A DNA stretch of 64,000 nt from Triops longicaudatus. Taxonomy: Eukaryota; Arthropoda; Branchiopoda; Notostraca; Triopsidae. Below the pieces are notes generated by a model, which worked only from the letters and a program-made list of their open reading frames with translations, made no database searches and had not been told where the DNA came from. This document shows, in pieces, positions 13,471-25,400 of this stretch. The position numbers and the translations under genes are program-made. Position 1 is the first letter of the stretch; each line of letters starts with the position of its first letter. Location: contig JAGQDJ010000077.1 in NCBI GenBank assembly GCA_022885665.1, forward strand, positions 806,001-870,000. Direction: 5' to 3'.

Positions 13471-16400
13471 NAAAAAAAAAAAAAAAAACACAGAAAACGT
13501 GTCTAGGCCTATATTTTCTTACAGCCGGCTGGGAAGTGATACTCTCTAAAAAGTAGATATTTAAAAACTAACGAAAATCAAACTTTAAAAAATAAATGAA
13601 ACACATGTACCCAAGCAAACGGCTTCGCTCTTATCAACGTGGATTGCGTAGGACATCTTTGCATACTGAGGCTTTCTTTATTAGTTATAAAAATATACAT
13701 GATAGCAAGGATGAAAATTCTTGAGTGCAGGAACTGTGTGGTTATTTCATGTGCGTGAGGATCGCGTCGTCTTGTCCACGCAAGTGCCATGTAATTATCC
13801 GACCTTTCGCTTAGGTTGACTTTTTGTTTAGCATACTGCACGTGTAAGGAACCTGAGCCTAAGTCAAGTACCATACCCACTCATTGAAAAGCTTGTTTAA
13901 AGTCTTTGAAGCCTGGCCTAGGAAAGGCCGCATTACCATTAAACTAAACGTCGCATGTTAAGGGCTGAAAAGACGTAAGCATAACCGGTCTTGGTGGTGG
14001 CCATTTCCCTTCCAGGTGTACCTATGAGAGTCCGCCCCTTGGCTAGCAGGTAACCATGCCTGCTTGGTACCGCTGGCCAAGTGTAAAATCCTGGCACACC
14101 GAAGCCAAGTCGATGGCAGTTGGCAACGAAGACGAGCGCCTTACCAGTCACGCCAAAGACAAGGTGCCCGGTGGGGTTTGCAGTTTGGCACTGAACTTGG
14201 GCTTCGTTACATCTTCGAGCCTGCATTATTAACCTAGTGTCTAGCACCAAGTATGTGGATACACGTCTGGCACCTTTGCTTTGCCTAAACTTGTGGATAT
14301 TTGTAAAGATCGCAGCAACAGTGCATGTGTGGTGCTTAATTTCCTACAAAATGTGCCCGGAACTTATTGGATTACCGCAACTATGAAAAAGGTACGCGAC
14401 GTGTAGTAAACCTTGACCACAAATTTTATTTTATACAATATAATTTTTTTTAAAGAATTGTTCACAAAATGTTGTTGAACTTTGAAGTATAAGTTTAAAA
14501 TATAATTTTAACATTTAAGTGTAACGCATTTTGACATGCTAGTTTGACATATAATGCGCTTAATGCACAATTACCAAACTGAAATTTAAATACGAATTAC
14601 GTTGCAATTGAGAGTTTCGGGGCAATGAGACTATATTTCCCCCTTCATTGGCAAATAACACGAGACTTTTGTTTAATTTTTAGCGTTAAATACTTATTTC
14701 CAGATTTATGTTCACGTAAAAAGTTACAACCAACGCATAGCTGTTTGGAAGAGCAAAGTAACGGTGTTACAAGCTTTCAACGCAAGCCAACTACGACAGC
14801 TCTTCTTGTTTTACTCACAAAGCCTTTCAGCGGGCTTTTACTTCAGCACTTTCGGAAATATTCCTACCTAGCGGTATTTCGGAAAAGATGCTCGTGCATC
14901 TAAAAACAATTTTTTTTTTTCGCAATCACATGTACCGCTACATGTTTATCTTTATCACTTTTCAAACGACTCTTTCTCTTGGCAATTTCGTCTCTAGTGC
15001 GCTGTTCTTTCATAAAACGTCCAAAACGCTGCCCAGGCGCTAAAGTGTTCTACTTTACTAGTGCAGGAAATTCTATTCGACAAAGACCCGTAAGCTTTTC
15101 GGCCCTCGAGCAATGAGATCTGCTACAACGGAAGTGATCGGTGACGTTACATTCTCTACGAGTCGACCGTAGGTTAAGGAAAGACAGGTCTGATCCTTCT
15201 CACGGTCGAAATCACCCATCTGAATTTGCCCACATCCCACATTCGCGTACTACGCTCTCTATAGTAGCATAATACCTTAGCCACTAGGTTGAATGTGCCA
15301 AACCCTATGTTTACGTTCTAGAAGCTAGTATTTTTATGACAAACCTTCTGCACAGGCAACTATTCATTCAAGCTTCCCTGCAGCAATCAGAGAGCGAATA
15401 CAGGTTTTGGCAAAACGACCTACTCACCTTCGTCTTGCATTTAATATGCAGAGAAAAATAAAATGCGGCACCTCGCCATTTGCCCCACATTCCCTTATAC
15501 ATTACACTCCCCCCGTTGCCAAAAAAGTTGCTCTGAAATTCCCTGAAAACACCACCAAGGGACTTTTTCCCATGTTACCCCTTCCTCCCTTAAAAAAAGG
15601 AACAAAAAATAGCTTTCCAAATAATGCAGAAATCCCACGTGAACTCGGTGACTTTTCATCTAATTGTTACAGCCGTTACAATTCCACTTTTAGTTACTTG
15701 TCAAGCATACAAAATAGCTCCCATGAGAAGAGAAAAAAAATGGGTTACGGAAGTTTTTCTGCAGTTCGAGATCTATCCGGAAGAAAATTTCCACATCGAA
15801 ACCCAGAAAAATAACTGTTTTGACCATCACATTGTAGCAAAGCCTTCCCTGCACAGCAAAAACAGTTAGCGGCCTTCAAACCCATCGGACTACAGCTAAA
15901 AGGAAACTCTGTTGAAAAGCGAATAAATTCTGCCTTGGGTTGATGACCCTGCACTTTTCGTTCGGGGAAGATTCCTAAGCCAGCCCACGAAGACTCATTT
16001 TTTCCCCCTCGTGCCTCATCGGCCATGCATGCTAATCAAGCTAAAAGAATAACCGGAGCAACTGGACAAGTTTAATTAGGCCACGTATATCGCCAAGAAG
16101 CAAAAAACACGTGCCTTTGGCAAGACAAAGGACACCATTTAAATTCGACACGACTTGGACCTTTCTGAAGTCAAATTTCGCAACAGAATTTGTACGCCGA
16201 ACGTGTATGACAACTCTTCTAGGTTTAGCGAAGTCTCTGGTGGGAATCACACTATAGCAAAACTTTTCTTAACAATTCTCGAAATTAAGGCTAGCGTAAT
16301 CACTTTTTTTTAACTAACCCTTTTGGGTAGAATAAAGGGTAAAAAGATCGCTATCTCGTGACTCGAGTATCATGAGCTTGAACTCCCGTGGCTACGCATA

Positions 16401-19400
16401 AGCCACTTTTCTAGCCTCGAAAAATCAGGGTGTGGCACAAGCGAAATCCCTGTAATCTCAAGTTTAGATGTGGGTCATCTTGTTTGCTCCAAACTACACG
16501 CAATACCTAGATGCAAGTCGCTTTCTGGAGAAAAACTTATACAAGACATCTAAACCTAAAGTCGTGACAACTACATAAATAGCAACGCATAATTACGGTA
16601 TAAATGTTAGGTGCGAATAGCCCCAACAAATGACGAAAGAAATCTAAAAGTATTTCATGACACTTTTTAAAACGCTCCCTCTTATTTACCTACTTCTAAC
16701 AATGTCTCGAAGTAATACTCCGTAATTAACCGTTGGATACAGAATATAATGGTCCTCATGAAATTTTCTTGTCCACTATATTCGCCAAAAAATAATAAAT
16801 ATGAATAAAAATAAAAGTCAAAGTACTTTAACGCGACCTTCGCTGCTTATGAAACGCACCAAGCCTCATGCCTCTGTTGGGACTGTAACAAAATCGAATT
16901 AAAATAAATTAAATGAAAAAAAACACGTGAAATAAAGATATTAAATAAACTGTAACGAATCAAAATTAAAATAACCTACACACATACTTCTATACACAAA
17001 AATTAACTACAGATGAACTTTAAACTCTAAAACCACAGCAATATTAAAAACCCTTAAAACCTTTAGTAAGACCGAAATACACAACTTAACGAAAAGGGCG
17101 TACGTTAGTTTAACGAGGAAAAAAGACATAAAAAATTCAAATAAATTCGATAAATTCCGGTAAAACATTTAATCTTTATATATCTCTTTGCAGTAACAAG
17201 TGGCGAGCTTGCTGTGAACCCATTCCAAACTTAGTACGAAACACGCTGTCCGGAAGCCGGCTTTATCGCTGTCCGGGTGCTGCCATGGAGCTCCGACACA
17301 ACCTGTCACGGAGTGTGTCATTGATGCTGACACTTGTGTGCTTTATAGTCCAAGGTTTTAGCCTAAACGATCCTTTCAAGCACGTTAATGCCATTCTGGA
17401 CACGAACGATGATGCAGATTATTTGCGAAACGCGTTAAGTGACTCGTTACGTCCTCCATTCCGTCCTTGTGCTCAAGTGTTACCCGGACTGGATTTGCCT
17501 TGCCAATGCACCCGAGATGAGCTCAATGGCACTTTGGTGAATTGTGACGATATGGTATTCGTGGGCGATTTCCCTGTGCTACCGTTCCGTTCCAAGATTC
17601 ACGGCTATAGCCAAAAACGTGCTGGTTACCAAACGCTGTCCTCGCAGCTTTTCACCGCCTCCGATGTGCCTCTACGGATCTTGGATATTTCCCACAATAG
17701 CGTTAGTCGCTTGACCGAGAAGCTGTTCGATGGCGTCGAGGATACCTTGGAGGAACTGTACTTGCATCATAATTTGCTGGGAGAACAACAGCTTAATCCC
17801 GTTTTTACAACCAACGAGTTCCAACAACTACGTAAATTACGGGTCTTGGATTTAAGCAGCAACGGTATTAAAGCGCTCGAAGACAGTTTGCTAAACAATT
17901 GCGAGCAGCTCAAAGTAAGTGAAGTCAGTCACGATTTTTCAGCCAGATGTCAATCAAACTTTCGTTTTCATTTTCTTACAAAAATTTATTGTCCTGCACC
18001 AGTAATTTTATCAGCAACCTCTATAGCATACCGTGTCGCTGCATAATCGCCCTTTTTTCGTTCAACAAAAGAGACGCGAGCCATGGCAGGGACAATGAAA
18101 ACGTGCCCTTTTTTTGCCTTTTTTTATGATAAATGTTTTTTCTTGTTGCTAACGTGAGCCATACCAATCTCGTTGCAGGAGTTGCATCTAGAGCGCAATA
18201 GTTTGTCACGCATTCCAACTCGCGCTATTCAAGGACCACCTCAGTTGCAATCACTGCATCTTCAGCTCAATCGAATTGGTAAAATTTTCTATTCGTTATC
18301 TCTCTCCCTGTACCACATTCCTTTCCCACATCCTGCAAAATTTAAAAGAGCACCTGCCCTTTTTCAACGGAGTATACCCAGAACGAGAAGCTGGGTCAAA
18401 GGTGAAAGGCTACCAGGAACAACTTAAGCCCTAAAGCTAGGTCACATTTTCCAGGCCTACTATCGTTGAGCTGCCTTTCAAATAACTAAATACCAACTTT
18501 TCTGTTAAAATTTTCGATAAGAATTGAGCGGAAAGGCTCTAAAAGGTTTCCTGAATGTAGTTAAACATTCTCAAACTATTTCCATTGTAATAATAAGATT
18601 TTGTTTCATTGCACCTAATGCCTATCAATAAGATCGTTTAAAGAATGTCAGATAACTTTTAACACAGTTTGCAGCCTCTGGGTTCAGGATCTAAGATTCT
18701 GACAACTTTGACGTCGATTGTGTCATTTTTCATTGCATATGTGATGCATACTGATGGTTAATTTACGATGGTGATTGACAGTTGAGCTTATTTGACGGAT
18801 GAAAAAAATGTGTAGGAATATTTTTTTAAGAAAAAATAAATCAGAGAATAAGCGAGACGTTACTGGACACATTACCTTTTAATTAAATAGTTAAAAAAGT
18901 TAGACCTTAGTAAAACCTTACTAAAGCCTTAGCTTTCACACAAATATGTGACATCAACAGCTATTAAAAATTTATTAAAAATCAGAAAGGTCTGAAAAAT
19001 CTTCGCTGATATAACGAATACTTTCATTTTCATAAGAAAAAGAAAAATATGTGAAAGTAGTGAAAAAATATTTCCAAAAATTATTAAACATGACAACAGT
19101 TTTTCCGAAATTATTTGAAAATTTCTTGAGAAGCTGCACGTCTGAAATGGGGGTAGAAAATGGTACCTGAAGTACAGCTAGTTCTTTGAACCTATGTTGA
19201 TATGCATTGAATAGATAACGTCTCAAGAGCGTTCGATGACCACTTGGATTTTTTTCTTAAAGAAAAGCTAATAAACTTCTGATATGTTATGGCACGCGTT
19301 GTTTAGTTTTTCCGAGTGCAGCACCGTGCATTAACTGAAATTGCATGGCTGCTCATGGAAAGCCCTTCCGAGCATCTTCCCTTGTACGTGAATGGTAACA

Positions 19401-22400
19401 GGCTGAGTGTCATCTCAGCACATTACGAGGCAAAAAACGGACGGAACGAACGCTTTTAGTCACACATGTTTCCTCGCACTGTACCGTGTCTCCTTGTTTC
19501 TTTCCCTTTCAAGACGCTTTCGAGCTTCGACCCTATTTGCTAAAAGCTAGTGTTATAGCATTTGTCCCGCCATGCTCCACTGCAACAATTGCTGGAGTAG
19601 TACCACATGTTTGTACGTATTTCCGGTCTCACGCACGATACCTCTCCAAAAACGCCAACACTTGCTTGAGACCTTACATCAAAATGAGAAACCAGACCAA
19701 GTTTCTTACTCACGCTCTAGCCATTCAACCTATAGGCCTACATTCCAGAGCAAGTATTACGTGGCTTAGTAACCTTAGGCTTCCCGCCTCTCAGTCGTAA
19801 CAACGCTTGTACCCATTATAGAAGATAAAAAAAGACATGAAAAAGTAGGATCAAAACTATATCGCTTTACTCTTCCTCTACCAGATCTCTCGTCCTACCT
19901 CACCTCTGAGTTAATTCTGTGAAAGTAACGCTAGACAAGACCATTCATAATTTGTCACGCCCTTAACCCCGGGGAGAAAAAAAGGGCGCGTCCAACGCAC
20001 ACACACTTCGACCCGGATACGGTAGAAAATATGGACCCACTAACTGCACAACTTTTCATATAATCGAGATATTCCAACTCGACGCTTCTGGGGGTGCCTA
20101 CGCACGAAAATAAAAGCACTCACGACTTTTCGAAGCTTATCTCGGCCGAAAACAAAGGAAACCGCTTGTTTGTTCTTTAATCTCATGCTCCATTTGCATA
20201 TCCACTCCAATAACTTCGAAAATGAGGTTTTGGACCCCACCTGAGCTGACATTTACCAAAAATTCTTTCTATTTAATTATATAAAATATTTTCCCTTCAT
20301 AGTGGCCATAACCAAAGATGCCTTTCCAACTCCACTGGCCTTGCAGAAACTGAACCTATCTCACAACGTTATTTCCAAGATAGAAACTGGAGCACTGAAG
20401 GGCCTGGGTGAACTCCAACTGTTAGACTTGCGCTATAACAAACTTGTGCAAATTCACGAGCAGTCCTTCGAAGGTAAAAAAATAGTAAGAAATATAAAAA
20501 GATACAAGTCATAAAAGCGCTAGTAACGATACGTAAGATATTGCAATAGACTAAATAAATACGTTACGCAAATAAACATGACGATTAAAAATAAATCATC
20601 TACTGTAGCAAATGGTTAAACAAATTCCTTTAAAATAGGATTGGGTAATTTGGAGGAGTTGTACTTGGACGATAATTTCTTCCCCGCGATTCCCATCCAC
20701 GCTTTGCGCAAAGCGTCGCATCTCAAACGCCTCTCCGTAGCCTCAAATCTCATTCAGGTAACAAAAATTGGCACTCAACTAGTATACGTAACAAGAGTTA
20801 CGCGAAAGTTCTGCATATCTTATGAACATCTTTGGTTTAGAGCGTGGAATCAAGCACATTGGACCTTCCGAACCTCGAACACTTGGATTTGAGCAGGAAC
20901 AACATTGCAGATTTGCCACAAGATAGCTTCGTTCGCTTAGCGAAACTCAAAACCCTTGTGTTTAGCGTTAACACACTCCGCAAGGTAATAAAACATTTAA
21001 TTTTTCCGGTGTCTAAACTTTTGTTATAACGGGGTTCTATCCACATTCAAAATGGGGGAAAATGTGTTTCGTAAAAAAAACAAAAACAAAAAAAAAACAA
21101 AATGGCGAAATTAACAGACTAAAATCCTGCGCAGGTGGACGACAATGCTTTTAAGGGTTTGGACGAACTGGAAGCCATCTACTTGGATGACAACAACATA
21201 CTCCTGGTACCGCAACTCGCGCTGCAGCAATTGCCCAAGCTCAAGACGCTGTATTTGGCCTTTAACCGTATTGCTGTGGTATCTTCAGAATCCTTCTCTA
21301 ACAACATGGCGCTGGAAGAAATCTCGCTGAGCTACAACGTCATTCGGGAACTCCCTACTGCTAGTTTTGGACGCTTGACTCATCTCAAGCGCCTACACTT
21401 GCGAGGCAACCAGCTTACCACCGTCAACAATGAAATCTTCGGTGCTGCCTTAACCATACTCCAAGTGCTGGACTTGGGCTACAACAAAATCGCCCAATGG
21501 GTTCCTTTAAAAATGCCTCAGTTGAAGTCTTTAGATCTGGACTACAACAACCTAACCAAGTTTGACCTTGAAAAGCCCTTCGCAGGCATGGAAGCTTTGG
21601 TGCGACTCAACCTGAGCTACAACCGTATTGAATCTCTCCCAGCGACAATCTTCCGTGATCTGAATCAGTTAACAGTAGTAGATTTACGCAACAACCGTTT
21701 AAGGAAGATAATGCCCGGAACTTTCAATGATTTGCCGAAACTAGAGATCCTTTACCTCCAAAACAACGACCTCAAAGTGCTCGAATCGCTTACTCTGACG
21801 AATCTACCTAACCTGGTGTACGTCAATTTAGCAAAGAACTCGCTTACGCAAATCCAACCGGATGCGCTAGAACAAGTGCCGAGCCTGCAACGGTTAATTT
21901 TCCGAAGAAACCGTTTAGAACGCATTACTCCCTTAATGCCGAACAATGTCACTGAGCTCGACCTGAGTTACAACAAACTCACCCACATTATGGGTGACAC
22001 GCTGACAAACATGACTCGCTTGCGTGTCCTCGACTTGAGTCACAACACCATTAGCCAATTTAGCGAAAAATCATTACGGGAACTCCGTTTTATTCAAAAA
22101 GTGTCTTTAGCTTATAACAAGCTTGAAAGTGTGGGCGAATTCACCTTCGGCAAGCATTTCTGGTTACGCACTGTGGACGTTAGCCATAACGGTTTAACCA
22201 ACATCAGTGAATCGGCCTTCCAAAGTTCTCCCCAGTTACAATTCATCAACCTGGGACACAACCGACTCCGTAGCTTGCCTGATCATCCATTCGATGGTCT
22301 GGTGAGACTTAATTTGAACCTGGGACACAACCGTCTTAGCCGATTAGCTCCAACCATCTTTGAACGCGCCCGAGTCCAGAAACTCCAAGCCATCTTGCTC

Positions 22401-25400
22401 AACAACAACTTCTTCGAAGAACTGCCCGTAGAGGCGCTACAAAAACAATTCTTCTTCCTCGACCACGTCAATATGGCCCACAACCGGATCCGTGACATTC
22501 CTACTGACTCCAACTTGCTCGTTACGGCCAAAACGTTGGACTTGTCCTATAATCCCTTAACAGAAGAAGCCATTGACAACGTCTTATCGGAGCCTAAGAC
22601 CGTTAAATACCTTAACATGGCTGGTACTGGGATTACAAAAATGCCCGTATTGGAAACACCCTTCTTACGCTATCTCAATCTCTCCTCCAATCGCATCGAT
22701 CTCCTCACCGAAACTATGTTCAACAAACCCGTCGCCTTGGAGGTCGCCGATTTCTCTCATAATCGAATTTCGCAGTTGAGCGTCGGTTTGGCTAACGTCT
22801 GGGCCAAACTGCCCCATCTCCAAGAACTGTACTTGTCCCATAATCCCATCACCCAGATCCAGAAAACCGACCTCGCCTCTTTGTCATCTTTACGAGTCTT
22901 AAGACTAGACAACTTGCCCGACTGTACCAAACTCGAGTCGCAAGTGTTCTCGCATCTGCCCAGTTTACGCGAACTGTGGTTGTTCGCCTGGCCTAGATTA
23001 GATGCCTTGGACGCACGTGCGGTTCTCCGGCACTTCAACACTCTTGAGTCGTTGCAACTCGAGGTCACGGAAGCCTTGCTACAAGACCAGCTCGGTCCTG
23101 CTTTCTTGCCGCGGTTACGCCAAGTCCACGTGCATGGACGCGGCGGTTTGCGTGCCATTTCACCCTCAGCTCTGGCGGGCACTTCTAGCCCCGATCTAAA
23201 ATTCTTCTTACATGACACTGCGGTAACAAGCTTGCCAGCTTCCTTGCTCTTCCCTGTGCCCATGTCGACCTACTTGCATTTAGACGTGGCAGGAGCGAAG
23301 TTAGGCGTCTTGAGTCCCCAGTTCCTCGCAGCTGCAGACAACCATGGTCCGTACTTAAGACTAACAGGGTTAAAAGAGAACCCTATCTTCTGCGACTGCA
23401 ACGCACGGCCGTTCCGTCGCTGGCTCAAGAGCCGCGTGGCCCAAGCGCTCAACTCCCCGCCGCAGGGTAACTCGCGTCGGCCGCGCCAATCGGGCGTAGG
23501 TGCCTCGTTTGCCGTTGTAGGCGACCCGGAGGATTTGAGTGTCCAGGGTGGAGCTATGAACTTTGATCCGGATTTTGAAGGCGTGATTGCCCACCCTAAC
23601 CGAAACATGCTAGTTCGGGTACAGTCCAGCCTCAACAGCCTGGGTAGTACGCCTAACCTCACTAACCGTAACGTGCAAGTCTCTACCGATGACCAAGGCG
23701 AAGGCAAAGTGTTCGTTGTCACCATCGACCCTAAAGAATTCATTACTCCAGCACCGATCGCTAGAAGAGGATCAGCGATTCCCCAAGAACAAGTTGTCAC
23801 CACGGAAGATTCGGAGGACGATGCTGAAAATACCGAGACGGATTTGGACGTTGACCCTGATATTGCTGTATTTGCGGACGTCACGTGCTCGAGCCCTCAG
23901 TCTTTGTTAGGAGTACGTTTGATAGATATGGCCGAGGAGCAACTGAGCTGCGAAGGCACAGGGCACGGGGAAGTGGTACCAGCCAGCAATGATAACGAAG
24001 TTGGCCCTGATACCATGGACATTGTAGTAGCCGCTAGGCCACGCCCTTTCACGCCGAATTTGTCGTCTCCTTCGAGCCGACCCACAGCTTCCATCGAAGA
24101 AGTCGAAAGGGAAAGCGAGTTTGAAGAAGACACCGACATTATTTGGAAAGATAACGACATTGCTCACGGTAGTCAATCAAGCAAAAACAAGGACAACTTG
24201 GTCGATGGTAAATAAGAACTATTTTCTGACACTACCTAATAAATAATACTTTAAAAATCTTAAAGTGTTCTGAATCTTTACAAACTAATCTGAGACTTGA
24301 AAGAATATTTTCAAACGCAAAATATTTTTTAACAATTTAAAATTAATTTAACTTTTGTTTGGTTCATTTTCAGCTCGCAAAGGAACTTCTGCCCAAGGTG
24401 CAGCGAGCAAGAGTGACAACCCTAGTATGAACAACATGGATGCCTTGATTATCGGGATTGTCGGCGGTGTAGTAGCTTTCATAGCCATTCTCATTGTCAT
24501 TATCTGCTTGGTGCGCTTACGAACTGGAGCCCAGCCCTACCGCGGCGGTCCTTTGGCTGGCCCGCTCGCTATGCGTCACAAGGACAAGTGCACCTGCCTA
24601 AATCATGGACCTCCGGCCGGCGGACCTCAGATGTTATGTCACTGTGTACCAGGTTACCCCGGACATGCGCCACATGGTCACGGCCCTCCGCTACCACCAG
24701 CACTACCTCTGCCCCCGCCACTCCACGGCCACGCCCATGGCCACGGAACAGCCGGGCGTGGTTCGAGTTTGTACAGTGCCCTTCCTCCGCCCAGGAAAAT
24801 GCTTCCTGCGCCACCTAGTGGCCCTCCGTCTTTATTAGCGCCTCATAGTGTTATTAGTACAGCTAGCCGAAGTAGTTTCTATCCGCCCACACCTTACTAC
24901 GTCACGTTTCCACCCGAGAAGGATAAAGAGCATCGATAGTCATCTTAGCTAGCATTTCTCATACTATATCCATGACCCTTTTGAAGAAAGGGAAAACTGT
25001 TTGCTCCATAACAAAAAGTGAAATGTGATGTCGTGTAATTAATAGGGGAAAGAACAAAAATCTGGGCACAAGGGAGCTTGTAGTTGCAGTGCAACTTATA
25101 TGCGGGTACGAGACGTGTCATTCTTCATTTTGACTTTGCAATAAATTATTGTCCTTCATAAGTATTATCCTTTCATTTACTCTTATTTGCATGTATGGCG
25201 CCTAAGCTTGGTTTTCATTATTACTAAACAACAGGAAGAAGAAAGTAGATCTATGAGAAATTTTCTTACCTTGTTACGTCTAAGCAACTCGGTCATATCC
25301 AAGTCAATGGGATTTTTTTCATTTATATCCTAATAAAACAGGAAGTATAACTGCTGTCAAAATTGACTTACGGTAATTACTTCATCCATGTAGATGTCGT

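Noticed and set aside
13939..14250. Minus-strand open frame of 103 codons
   Set aside because: No recognisable domain, no splice partners and no homologue that I know; consistent with chance.
15407..15814. Plus-strand open frame of 135 codons between the LRR genes
   Set aside because: Low-complexity composition, no in-frame ATG near the left end that begins a plausible protein, and no family signature.
5657..25269. Two separate genes, one NACHT-WD40 and one TROVE, instead of a single TEP1
   Set aside because: The vWA domain is split between exon 6 and exon 7 with matching phase, and the combined order is that of TEP1. No stop plus poly(A) follows exon 6 and no start codon context precedes exon 7.
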